A stretch of 14,345 nt of DNA from CAZALT01 sp964485515 (GTDB lineage Bacteria > Actinomycetota > Acidimicrobiia > Acidimicrobiales > Acidimicrobilacustridaceae): positions 1 through 14,345 of the forward strand of contig CAZALT010000089.1 in assembly GCA_964485515.1 (NCBI GenBank), given 5' to 3'. Both the position numbers and the translations under genes were made by a program. The notes below the pieces were generated by a model that made no database searches, was not told where the DNA came from, and was given only the letters and a program-made list of their open reading frames with translations. Shown one piece after another: positions 1 to 7,167 of the stretch; position 1 is the first letter of the stretch, and each line of letters begins with the position of its first letter.

Positions 1-364
<364 letters not shown>

Positions 365-567
365 CGTGCACACTCCAATCAGATGGGGGCGGTAGCGGAG
401 GGAGGAACCAGCCCGCGGACGGGGTCCCGTGGATTTCTCCTACGGCGATAGTAACAACTCCCCTGCCCAAGACCCACCTGACACCCAGAAGGGCCCAGGT
501 CCGCCGCGATCGGTCGCTGTGCCCCGATCCCTCACATCCCTACCCCGCGGAGCCGACAGGAAAAGCC
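365..567. promoter_or_regulatory. Divergent intergenic region between sufB and the first GGDEF-EAL gene
   Basis: These 203 bp must hold the promoters of both divergent genes. On the minus strand a TACTAT hexamer (448-453) resembles a -10 box for sufB, but the -35 region upstream of it is poor, so this is tentative. A plus-strand reading frame runs through the region from 355. It would overlap the sufB start and lacks domain-like sequence, so I treat it as non-coding. I see no clear operator palindrome. Confidence 0.35.
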
Positions 568-2778
568 GTGACACCAGGGAACGTGGCGATCGAGGGCGAG
601 TCCGGCGGGACCTCCGAGCGCACCGAGTCGGCCCGCCCGCCCACCGGGCGCTCCGCCGCGGAGCTGGCTGCGCTGCTCGCCGCGGCCGAAGCACGCATCG
701 TCGACCTCGAGGAACGCCACATCGCGACGGTCGACGCGCTCCACGACGGGCTCTTCATCGTCGGCCCCGGAGCCAAGCTCGAGTATGCGAACACCTCGGC
801 CATCGAGCTCTTCGGCTACAGCCAGGAGGATCTCGTCAAGCCCGAGACGTGGATCGACCTCGCACCCATCAACGAGGCGGGCCGTCCCGCAGGCCCGAAC
901 GAGCACAGCACGCTGATCTGCTTCCGCACGGGAGAACCGGTCGAGGCGATCATGGGCGTCCACACCGCGCATCACGGCCTGAGGTGGCTCGACAGCACCT
1001 CGATCCCGATCCTCCGAGACGGCACGGTGCGCGGCGTGGTCACGACGTTCACCGACATCACCGAGCAGCGCCAGGCGGCCGAGCTGCTGCTGGCCAGCGA
1101 GCAGCGCTTCCGACTGCTGACCGAGTCGCTGCCGGTCGGCGTCTACCAGACCGATGCCATGAACGAGGTCACCTACGTCAACCCGAAGTGGTGCGAGATC
1201 ACCGAGATCGCCGAAGAAGACGCGATCGGTCTGCGATTCATCGATCACATCCATCCCGACGACGTCGATCCCGCCGCCGAGCAGTTCCGCCAGAGCCGGA
1301 TCTCGCAAGGCGGCTTCCGCATGCAGATGCGGTTCACCACGGGGACCGGGAAGTTGCGTTGGTTGAGCACCTACGGCGTTCCGACCTTCGACGACGAGAC
1401 CGGCAAGCTCCGGTCGCTCATCGGGTCGATCGAAGACGTCACGCCGTACGTCACCGCCCAGGAGTCCCTCACCCACGCCGCGACCCACGACCCGCTCACC
1501 GACCTACCCAACCGCAGCCTGATGCTCGACCACCTCGAGCTGGCGCTCAGCCGCACGGAACGCGATCGGAGCCGGGTCGCACTGCTCTTCCTCGACCTCG
1601 ACCGGTTCAAGCAGGTCAATGACACCATGGGCCACGACGCCGGCGACGATCTGCTCGTGGAGGTCGCCCGCCGGCTCGGAGGGATCGTCCGCCCCAGCGA
1701 CACGGTGTCGAGGATCGGCGGCGACGAGTTCGTCGTCCTCTGCACCGAGGTCGCCGACGAGCACCACGCCCTCGCCGTCGCGCAGCGCGTCTTGTCGGTG
1801 ATCGAAGCTGAGCCGTTCCACCTGTGGGGCACCAAGATCGCGGTGACCGCCTCCATCGGCATAGCGCTGTCCCCGGTCGGGACGCCCGCCCACCCCGAGG
1901 CGCTCCTACGCGACGCGGACGCCGCCATGTACCGGGCCAAGGAGAACGGCCGAGCCCGCCTCGAGCTGTTCGACGAGGCGATGCGCATACGGGCCGCTCG
2001 ACGGCTGGAGCTGTCCGACGAGCTCGCCCGAGCGGTCGAGCAGGGCGACATCCTCGTTCACTACCAACCGTGCATCGATCTGCCCACGGGTCGGATGACC
2101 GGCGTCGAGGCCCTGGCCCGCTGGTTGCACCCCACACGCGGCATGTTGCCGCCGTCCGAGTTCATCCCCATCGCCGAGGAGACCGGCCTCATCGTCGGGC
2201 TCGGGCTCCGAGTGCTCGCCACGGCGTGCCGGCAGATCTGCGTGTGGGAAGACCTGCTCGGCGACGACGCCCCCCGGGTGCACGTCAACATCTCGGCCCG
2301 CCAGCTCAGCGCGAACAACCTCCCGCTGATCGTGCGGCAGTTGCTCGACCAGTCCGAGATCGATCCGGCCAACCTGTGCCTCGAGATCACCGAGAGCGTC
2401 CTGATGGAGGATGCCGCGAGCGCGGTCGACGCGCTCGAGCGCCTCAAGCAGCTCGGCGTCGCGCTCGCCATCGACGACTTCGGGACCGGCTACTCGTCGC
2501 TGTCGTACCTCCGGCGGTTCCCCATCGACGTCTTGAAGGTCGACCAGTCCTTCATCGCTGGTCTGGGTCCGGACCCCGAGGACTCAGCCATCGTCGCCGC
2601 CATCATCAGCTTGGCCCGGTCGCTCGACCTCGTGCCGCTCGCCGAAGGAGTCGAGACGCTCGAACAGGTCGCCTTGCTCGAGGCGCTCGGCTGCACGGGA
2701 GCCCAGGGATACCTCTTCGCCAAGCCGATGGCCGCCGAGGATCTGACGCCGCTGATCCTCGCCAGCCTCGGGCGGTAG
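568..2778 (+). CDS. PAS-PAS-GGDEF-EAL cyclic-di-GMP cyclase/phosphodiesterase
   Basis: This 736-residue protein carries both domains for making and degrading cyclic-di-GMP. Order: short linker and coiled-coil-like helix (about 30-55), PAS 1 (about 55-165), PAS 2 (about 180-298), GGDEF (about 305-470), EAL (about 485-735). No membrane segment is visible, so it is probably cytosolic. The GGDEF motif (384-388) is intact, with an RxxD inhibitory site (RPSD, 375-378) exactly five residues upstream. The EAL side keeps E514-A-L, N574, E606, E609, D636-D637, K657, E693 and Q713, the positions expected in active phosphodiesterases. Both activities are therefore plausible, with PAS domains sensing an unknown cue. 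I chose GTG at 568 because AGGA lies about 7 nt upstream and the frame before it is compositionally non-domain. The frame is open back to 355. Confidence 0.93.
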   Translation: MTPGNVAIEGESGGTSERTESARPPTGRSAAELAALLAAAEARIVDLEERHIATVDALHDGLFIVGPGAKLEYANTSAIELFGYSQEDLVKPETWIDLAPINEAGRPAGPNEHSTLICFRTGEPVEAIMGVHTAHHGLRWLDSTSIPILRDGTVRGVVTTFTDITEQRQAAELLLASEQRFRLLTESLPVGVYQTDAMNEVTYVNPKWCEITEIAEEDAIGLRFIDHIHPDDVDPAAEQFRQSRISQGGFRMQMRFTTGTGKLRWLSTYGVPTFDDETGKLRSLIGSIEDVTPYVTAQESLTHAATHDPLTDLPNRSLMLDHLELALSRTERDRSRVALLFLDLDRFKQVNDTMGHDAGDDLLVEVARRLGGIVRPSDTVSRIGGDEFVVLCTEVADEHHALAVAQRVLSVIEAEPFHLWGTKIAVTASIGIALSPVGTPAHPEALLRDADAAMYRAKENGRARLELFDEAMRIRAARRLELSDELARAVEQGDILVHYQPCIDLPTGRMTGVEALARWLHPTRGMLPPSEFIPIAEETGLIVGLGLRVLATACRQICVWEDLLGDDAPRVHVNISARQLSANNLPLIVRQLLDQSEIDPANLCLEITESVLMEDAASAVDALERLKQLGVALAIDDFGTGYSSLSYLRRFPIDVLKVDQSFIAGLGPDPEDSAIVAAIISLARSLDLVPLAEGVETLEQVALLEALGCTGAQGYLFAKPMAAEDLTPLILASLGR

Positions 2779-2828
2779 CGCCGCCAGCCATCCACCGACC
2801 GGGCCGCGCTACCCTCGCCGGCGTGGAG

Positions 2829-3275
2829 ATGAGTCAGCGACCGCTCGCCGAGTTGCCCCCTCCGCCCCGGCGCGTGTGGACGCTCAAAGCCAACACCGTG
2901 ATCGCCGGCACCGCCATCGCCGCCGGGTGCATCTACGTGGGGCTCCGCGACCCGAACACGCACACCACGCTGCCGCCGTGCCCGTTCAAGGCGATGACCG
3001 GCTGGGACTGCCCCGGCTGCGGGATGACGCGAGCCGCCTACGCCCTCATGCACCTCGACCCGGTCGCCGCGGCGAGCCACAACCTGCTGTTCGTCATCGC
3101 GTTCCCGGCCGTCCTGTGGATGCTGGTGAGCTGGTTGCTCCGAGAGTCCAGCGGACGGGGGCTACCCACGATGCGGGTCCCCGACTGGGCCATCGTCGGG
3201 GTCGGCGTCGCGGTGCTGGCGTTCGGCGTGATGCGCAACCTGTCCGCCTTCTCCTGGCTCGACGCGATCGCGTAG
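2829..3275 (+). CDS. DUF2752 family small membrane protein
   Basis: A 148-residue protein with the DUF2752 signature: a cysteine before a TGWDCPGCGMTRA motif (C51, C61, C64, then Thr-Arg). Three hydrophobic segments are visible at about 23-39, 85-104 and 119-137, so it is an integral membrane protein. The family's function is not established; the CPGCG cysteines suggest metal or redox chemistry, which is inference. It starts 50 nt after the GGDEF-EAL stop on the same strand and may be co-transcribed. The start is uncertain: ATG at 2829 and an in-frame GTG at 2823 are both possible, and neither has a well-spaced ribosome binding site. Confidence 0.82.
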   Translation: MSQRPLAELPPPPRRVWTLKANTVIAGTAIAAGCIYVGLRDPNTHTTLPPCPFKAMTGWDCPGCGMTRAAYALMHLDPVAAASHNLLFVIAFPAVLWMLVSWLLRESSGRGLPTMRVPDWAIVGVGVAVLAFGVMRNLSAFSWLDAIA

Positions 3276-3281
3276 ATCCCC

Positions 3282-3320
3282 CCGGAGTCCGCTCCGGAGT
3301 CCGCTCCGGAGTCCGCTCCG
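3282..3320. repeat. 12-bp tandem repeat forming hairpins between convergent genes
   Basis: Three perfect copies of CCGGAGTCCGCT plus three bases of a fourth fill most of the 52-bp gap between two convergent stop codons. Each unit junction is self-complementary: CCGGAG, loop TCCG, CTCCGG (for example 3282-3297). Either strand's transcript can therefore fold into short GC stems 6-7 nt after its stop codon. A bidirectional terminator or transcript-end stabiliser is the simplest reading. There is no U-tract, so it is not a classic intrinsic terminator. Confidence 0.8.
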
Positions 3321-3327
3321 CTCGTGG

Positions 3328-3870
3328 TCAATCGATCCGGCGAAGGCCCTCGCGGAACCGCCGCCCGCGTTCGACGTAGGTGTCGGCGTTGAGCTTCACC
3401 ATGCTGGTCGCGGGGAGGCCGTCACGGAGCTTGGCCGGAACGCCGAGCGCCATCATCCCGGTCGGGACCTCCATGCCCGCGGGAACGAGGGCTGCCGCGC
3501 CGACCAACGACCGGGTGCGCACGATCGCTCGGTGCAAGACGATCGCCCCGTTTCCGACGAGCGACTCGTCCTCGATGACGCAGCCTTCGAGGTGCACGAT
3601 GTGGCCGATCACGCAATCGTTGCCGATCACGGTCGTCAGCTCGGGGGTGCAGTGGATCACCGAGTTGTCCTGCACCGACGACCTCTCGCCGATGCGGATG
3701 CCGCCGCGGGTTCCGTTGGGGTCCCGACCGTGGTCGCCGCGCAGCACCGCCCCCGGCCACACGGAGGACTCCGCCCCGATGATCACGTCGCCGATGACGA
3801 CCGCGTCGGGATGGATGTAGGCGGTGGGATCGATGTCGGGAACGAGGTCGCCGAGGGCGTAGATCGGCAT
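3328..3870 (-). CDS. Gamma-class carbonic anhydrase-like hexapeptide-repeat protein
   Basis: A 180-residue left-handed beta-helix protein of the gamma carbonic anhydrase/PaaY/YrdA group. The N-terminus (IHPDAVVIGDVIIG, then SSVWPGAVLRGD) and repeated hexapeptide turns across about 18-145 are typical, as is the ALGVPAK block near 141-147. Candidate zinc ligands are H73 (SVIHC), H90 (IGHIV) and H93. The usual third ligand, five residues after H90, is E95, so catalytic competence is uncertain. ATG at 3870 is chosen because GAGGAG lies 5 nt upstream; the frame is open further upstream but would overlap the flavin reductase gene. It is the last of three closely spaced minus-strand genes, 26 nt after the flavin reductase stop. 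Confidence 0.88.
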   Translation of the reverse strand: MPIYALGDLVPDIDPTAYIHPDAVVIGDVIIGAESSVWPGAVLRGDHGRDPNGTRGGIRIGERSSVQDNSVIHCTPELTTVIGNDCVIGHIVHLEGCVIEDESLVGNGAIVLHRAIVRTRSLVGAAALVPAGMEVPTGMMALGVPAKLRDGLPATSMVKLNADTYVERGRRFREGLRRID

Positions 3871-3896
3871 GGTGGCTCCTCGTCCTCGGGGGTCGG

Positions 3897-4397
3897 TTAG
3901 ACCGTGACCCGGCCGTATCCGCCACGGAAGAAGATCAGCGGTCCGCCTTCGTGGAGGACGTCGAGGTCGGTGACGGCGCCGATGACGATGTGGTGATCGC
4001 CCGACTCGACCACCGTCTCGAGGTTGCAGTCGACGTAGGCCATGGCACCGCCGAGGCGGGGGCACCCGTTGCCCGATCTTCGCCACGCCAGCTCGGCGAA
4101 CTTGTCCGGCGTCTTGCTGGCGAACACCCGCGAGATCTCTTCTTGGTCGTCGGCCAAGATGTTGACCGTGAACTTCCCTGTGGCCTCGATCTTCGGCCAG
4201 CTCGACGACTGCCGACCGGCGCAGAACAGCACCTGAGCCGGCTCGAGCGAGAGGGACGCGAACGAGCCGACGGCGAGCCCGACCGGCCCGTCGTCGTCGT
4301 GGCTCGTGATGACGGTGACGCCCGTCGGGAAGTGGCCGAGGACCTGACGGAACTTGGCCGCGTCGAAGGTCGTGCTGTCGTCGCTGATGTCGCTCAC
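3897..4397 (-). CDS. Flavin reductase-like FMN-binding split-barrel protein
   Basis: A 166-residue protein of the flavin reductase domain family (HpaC/HsaB/RutF-like). Such proteins usually reduce FMN or FAD with NAD(P)H to supply a partner monooxygenase. Visible motifs are FPTGVTVIT (23-31), the SFASLSLEPAQVLFC strand region (45-59), FTVNIL (76-81) and GDHHIVIG (133-140), all in family order; length is normal. GTG at 4397 is preferred because AGGTGG (4403-4408, minus strand) sits 5 nt upstream. GTG at 4406 would add three residues but has no binding site. No monooxygenase gene is nearby, so the flavin acceptor is unknown. It starts 47 nt after the MBL-fold stop, consistent with one operon. 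Confidence 0.88.
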   Translation of the reverse strand: MSDISDDSTTFDAAKFRQVLGHFPTGVTVITSHDDDGPVGLAVGSFASLSLEPAQVLFCAGRQSSSWPKIEATGKFTVNILADDQEEISRVFASKTPDKFAELAWRRSGNGCPRLGGAMAYVDCNLETVVESGDHHIVIGAVTDLDVLHEGGPLIFFRGGYGRVTV

Positions 4398-4444
4398 GTC
4401 CGCCACCTTAGAAGACGAACCGCAGTCCGACGAAGGTCACCTCG

Positions 4445-5308
4445 TCAGCGTCGGGTCCCCGTGGGATCGAAGGAGATCGTGAGTCCCTCGGATGCGGCGA
4501 TGACCTCGGTGACGCCGAGATCGGCCGCCTGCTCGCGCGCCCGCGCCGAGATGCCGTCGATCATGTCGTCGGAGTGACCGGGGTCGTGGTGGAACAACGC
4601 CAGGCGACGGGCGCCGCCTTTGCTGGCCACATGCAGTGCGTAGTCGACGGTGCAGTGACCCCAGTGGGCCTTCTGCTCGAACTCGGCCTCGGTGAACTGA
4701 GCATCGTGGATGAGCAGATCGACGCCGTCGACCAGTTCGAGGACCTCGTCGGCGATGCTGTTCGAGCCGTCGAGCGGCTGCTGGTGATCGCTGATGTAGG
4801 CGACAGAGACCGACCCGAGCTCGATGCGGTACCCGAAGGTGGCTCCGATGTGAGGGACGTAGCGGGCCCGGACCTTTGCGTCGCCGATCGCGACGTCGTC
4901 GGGGTCGAGCGTGTGGAACTCGATCGTCCCGCCGAGCTCGTCGACGCGCACCGGGAAGTAGGGCGGACGCATGAACTCCTCGAACGCCTCACCGAGCGAC
5001 AGGCCTTCTTGGGGTGGACCGTAGATGTCGAGGCGCGACCCGGGCTGGTGGAGCGGGGCGAAGAACGGAAGGCCCTGCACGTGATCCCAGTGCAGGTGGG
5101 TCACGAGGGCGTGGGCCCGGAAGCTGCCGTCGAGAGGTTGGTGCTCACCGAAGAAGCGGAGGCCCGTGCCGAGATCGAGCACGATCGGTTCGCTGCCCGG
5201 CGCGGAGATCGACACGCACGCCGTGTTGCCGCCGTACCGCTGGTTCGCGTCGCATGCACACGGCGTCGATCCGCGCACACCGTGGAACGAGATGTCGACC
5301 AACTGCAC
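4445..5308 (-). CDS. MBL-fold metallo-hydrolase
   Basis: A 287-residue metallo-beta-lactamase-fold hydrolase of the type that begins FHGVRGSTP and has RYGGNT (24-29). The dinuclear metal site is recognisable: THLHWDH (70-76, giving H71, H73, D75, H76), H153, D174 in YISDH, and H240/H241 near the C-terminus. A HWGHCT block (215-220) and IHDAQ (200-204) match the family. The substrate cannot be read from sequence; related proteins are loosely annotated as phosphodiesterases or RNase Z-like. The start is GTG at 5308, which places the conserved N-terminus correctly and has GAGGGG about 4 nt upstream. It is the first gene of a three-gene minus-strand set, with a possible CRP-type site upstream. 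Confidence 0.88.
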   Translation of the reverse strand: MQLVDISFHGVRGSTPCACDANQRYGGNTACVSISAPGSEPIVLDLGTGLRFFGEHQPLDGSFRAHALVTHLHWDHVQGLPFFAPLHQPGSRLDIYGPPQEGLSLGEAFEEFMRPPYFPVRVDELGGTIEFHTLDPDDVAIGDAKVRARYVPHIGATFGYRIELGSVSVAYISDHQQPLDGSNSIADEVLELVDGVDLLIHDAQFTEAEFEQKAHWGHCTVDYALHVASKGGARRLALFHHDPGHSDDMIDGISARAREQAADLGVTEVIAASEGLTISFDPTGTRR

Positions 5309-5335
5309 GCACCCCCTCGCGCCCCGAAGAATTCG

Positions 5336-5365
5336 AGCGTAGCCAAGCCCCCTTGCCGCTGTCCC
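5336..5365 (-). promoter_or_regulatory. Putative promoter of the MBL-fold/flavin reductase/carbonic anhydrase operon
   Basis: On the minus strand GGGACA (5360-5365) and TACGCT (5336-5341) are spaced by 18 nt, an acceptable sigma-70-like pair. This would put the transcription start near 5329, about 20 nt before the GTG start. It was found by eye and matches are partial. Confidence 0.35.
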
Positions 5366-5369
5366 CGCG

Positions 5370-5385
5370 TGTGACGCATCTCACC
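5370..5385. promoter_or_regulatory. CRP/GlxR-like operator palindrome
   Basis: TGTGACGCATCTCACC matches the CRP-family consensus TGTGA-N6-TCACA in nine of ten defined positions. It lies 4 bp upstream of the putative -35 box of the MBL-fold operon, where an activator could contact RNA polymerase. The same palindrome recurs at 5525-5540 inside the duplicated 55 bases after the gap, which may be an assembly artefact. Binding by a cAMP-responsive regulator is inferred, and no such regulator is encoded in the window. Confidence 0.5.
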
Positions 5386-5414
5386 GACCCACCGACATCT
5401 GGTCGGTCAACAGG

Positions 5415-5514
5415 NNNNNNNNNNNNNNNNNNNNNNNNNNNNNNNNNNNNNNNNNNNNNNNNNNNNNNNNNNNNNNNNNNNNNNNNNNNNNNNNNNNNNN
5501 NNNNNNNNNNNNNN
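5415..5514. other. Assembly gap (100 N)
   Basis: Exactly 100 N, the conventional length for a gap of unknown size. It interrupts the intergenic region upstream of the MBL-fold gene, not a gene. Confidence 0.99.
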
Positions 5515-5554
5515 TGTCCCCGCGTGTGACGCATCTCACCGACCCACCGACATC

Positions 5555-5634
5555 TGGTCGGTCAACAGGTTGGTCGGTCAACAGGTTGGTCGGTCAACAG
5601 GTTGGTCGGTCAACAGGGTGGTCGGTCAACAGGC
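5555..5634. repeat. 16-bp tandem repeat array, five copies
   Basis: Five head-to-tail copies of TGGTCGGTCAACAGGT at 5555, 5571, 5587, 5603 and 5619. The first three are identical; the fourth and fifth differ only in the last base (G, C). A further near-complete unit (5400-5414) ends at the gap. The array starts 3 nt beyond the mutY stop codon. Read on the minus strand, each unit carries TTGACC, which resembles a -35 hexamer, and most junctions form CAACCTGTTG, a small inverted repeat. Copies abut directly with no spacers, so it is not CRISPR. The 16-bp period is not a multiple of three, so it does not encode a protein repeat. Confidence 0.95.
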
Positions 5635-5637
5635 GAG

Positions 5638-6561
5638 TCAGCGCGGCAGGGCGAGGTCGCCGCTGTCGGTCCACCGGGCCAGCCCGTCGACCACGAGCGT
5701 CGCGGCGACGCGCTCGACTCGAGCCGCGTCGTCGGGCCACCCGGCCGCACGACCAAGTCGGGCCGCGGCGATCACGCCACGGTCGCGCAGCGCGTCGACA
5801 AGGCGCCCTCTCCCCTGGCGGTCCGATCCCTCGAACCGCGACTGTCCCCCGCTGACCCCTGCGGAGCCGACGGCCGGATCCGGATCGGGTCGACCGCCCT
5901 GTTCCCACGTGCACGACGACGCGACGGGGCACGAGGAGCAATCGGGGTTTCGGGCGGTGCACACGGTCGCCCCGAGATCGAGCATCGCCTGGTTCCACTC
6001 CCAGCCCCGAGCGATCGGCACCGCCGCATCGGCGGCATCCTGGGCCTCCTGCCGGGTGAGCGTCGCGCCGCCCCACCGGGCGAGCACACGGGCCGCGTTG
6101 GTGTCGAGCACCCCGACATCGGCTTCGAAGGCGAAGGCCAGAACCGCTCGAGCCGTGTACGGGCCGACACCCGCAAGCGCGAGGAGCGCAGCGAGGTCAT
6201 CGGGGATGTTGCCGTCATGGTCCTCGACGACGGCGACCGCGCACCGGTGCAGGTTCACCGCGCGCCGGTTGTACCCGAGACCCGCCCACAGGCCGATGAT
6301 CTCGGCCACGGGAGCGTCGGCGCACACCGCCGCGTCGGGGAACCGATCCAGGAACGCGTCGTACCTGGGGACCACACGCGCCACCTGGGTCTGCTGGAGC
6401 ATGACCTCGGAGACCAGGACCTTCCAGGGGTCTCGCGTCCTCCGCCACGGGAGATCCCGACGAGTCGCGTCAGACCACGCGAGCAGGTCTCGCTGACGCC
6501 CGGTGAGCTCCGCATCGGCACGCTTGCTCACGTGCCGTGCGCTCAGGTCCTCGGATACCAC
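5638..6561 (-). CDS. mutY: A/G-specific adenine DNA glycosylase MutY
   Basis: A 307-residue base-excision repair enzyme that removes adenine mispaired with 8-oxoguanine. The HhH-GPD core is clear: SEVMLQQTQV (51-60) with catalytic E52, helix-hairpin-helix LAGVGPYTARAV (129-140), and VLDTN with catalytic D153. The [4Fe-4S] loop has correctly spaced cysteines C201-x6-C208-x2-C211-x5-C217. The C-terminal part (220-307) is short with no obvious complete MutT-like domain, as in other short actinobacterial homologues. Start choice is weak: GTG at 6561 is the first in frame after the MaoC stop but has no binding site, and GTG at 6531 is also possible. It follows the MaoC gene by 93 nt on the same strand. 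A 16-bp repeat array begins 3 nt past its stop. Confidence 0.92.
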   Translation of the reverse strand: MVSEDLSARHVSKRADAELTGRQRDLLAWSDATRRDLPWRRTRDPWKVLVSEVMLQQTQVARVVPRYDAFLDRFPDAAVCADAPVAEIIGLWAGLGYNRRAVNLHRCAVAVVEDHDGNIPDDLAALLALAGVGPYTARAVLAFAFEADVGVLDTNAARVLARWGGATLTRQEAQDAADAAVPIARGWEWNQAMLDLGATVCTARNPDCSSCPVASSCTWEQGGRPDPDPAVGSAGVSGGQSRFEGSDRQGRGRLVDALRDRGVIAAARLGRAAGWPDDAARVERVAATLVVDGLARWTDSGDLALPR

Positions 6562-6654
6562 GAGGCCCGTGTGGCGTTCGGGAGCGGTGCGGACCCGCCA
6601 CCGGAACCATCGGACGAGGTTCGGGTCGGCACGCCTCCTTTGCCCGTCAACGGA

Positions 6655-7167
6655 TCACTCGTCGACGAACACGTCGTCGCTGTAGGGGAACGCACGGGTC
6701 GGAGCGAACTCCTGCTTCCACACCATGAGCTTGCGCACGAAGAAGCACACCTCTTCCTCGCGCTGGTTGATGCCCTTGGACTCGACCTTGATGATCCCGC
6801 GCTTGCCGTCGGACAGCTCCTTGCGGTCGAGCACCTTGGTGACCGCGTAGATCGTGTCGCCGTGATAGGTCGGCTTGGCGTGCTTGAGCGTCTCGACCTC
6901 CAGGTTGGCGATCGCAGCGCCACTCACGTCGGGCACGCTCATGCCGAGCACCAGCGAGTACACGAGGTTGCCGACCACGACGTTGCGACCCTGCACGGAC
7001 GTCTCGCCGAACCACGCGTTCGTGTGCAGCGGGTGGTGGTTCATCGTGATCATGCAGAACAGGTGGTCGTCGTACTCCGTGATGGTCTTGCCCGGCCAGT
7101 GGCGGTAGACGTCACCGACTTCGAAGTCCTCGAAGTGGCGGCCGAACGGACGGTCGAGCGTGGTCAC
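6655..7167 (-). CDS. MaoC-family hydratase (mesaconyl-CoA or itaconyl-CoA hydratase-like)
   Basis: A 170-residue single hot-dog-fold enoyl-CoA hydratase. The N-terminus FGRHFEDFEVGDVYRH (8-23) and the blocks TMNHHPLH (41-48), IANLEVE (86-92), YHGDTIYA (101-108) and GINQ (132-135) match short MaoC proteins found beside CoA-ester lyases and acyl-CoA dehydrogenases in actinobacteria (Rv2499c type and ethylmalonyl-CoA cluster type). The catalytic His is probably H48. The position usually held by Asp is N43, as I recall for this subfamily. The start is GTG at 7167, with AGGAG about 8-9 nt upstream on the minus strand. The mesaconyl-CoA assignment is inferred from the Mcd-like and CitE-like genes a few kilobases away; other beta-hydroxyacyl-CoA substrates are possible. 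Confidence 0.82.
   Translation of the reverse strand: MTTLDRPFGRHFEDFEVGDVYRHWPGKTITEYDDHLFCMITMNHHPLHTNAWFGETSVQGRNVVVGNLVYSLVLGMSVPDVSGAAIANLEVETLKHAKPTYHGDTIYAVTKVLDRKELSDGKRGIIKVESKGINQREEEVCFFVRKLMVWKQEFAPTRAFPYSDDVFVDE

Larger units (their letters stand above)
5360..5569. repeat. 55-bp exact duplication on both sides of the assembly gap
   Basis: Bases 5360-5414 and 5515-5569 are identical over 55 bases, ending at the gap on the left and beginning at it on the right. Exact terminal overlap equal to a common de Bruijn k-mer (55) suggests unjoined contig ends rather than a real duplication. If so, the true sequence lacks the N run and one copy. Confidence 0.85.
5309..5637. other. Gene-free stretch containing promoter, operator-like palindrome, assembly gap and repeat array
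   Basis: This 329-base region lies between the MBL-fold start and the mutY stop. It holds, from left to right, a putative MBL-operon promoter, a CRP-like palindrome, 100 N, a second exact copy of the 55 bases before the gap (including the palindrome), and five 16-bp tandem repeats. I see no coding sequence. The frames open through it depend on translating N or the 16-bp repeats and have no protein-like content. Confidence 0.75.

Noticed and set aside
532..1488. Long antisense reading frame of 318 codons inside the first GGDEF-EAL gene
   Set aside because: It is a codon-bias shadow: composition is what the opposite strand of a GC-rich gene gives, and no domain is visible. The sense frame has intact catalytic motifs.
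5145..5581. Reading frames that cross the N run
   Set aside because: They depend on translating unknown bases and on duplicated contig ends.
5555..5634. Possible CRISPR array
   Set aside because: The 16-bp units abut without spacers, and no cas gene is present.
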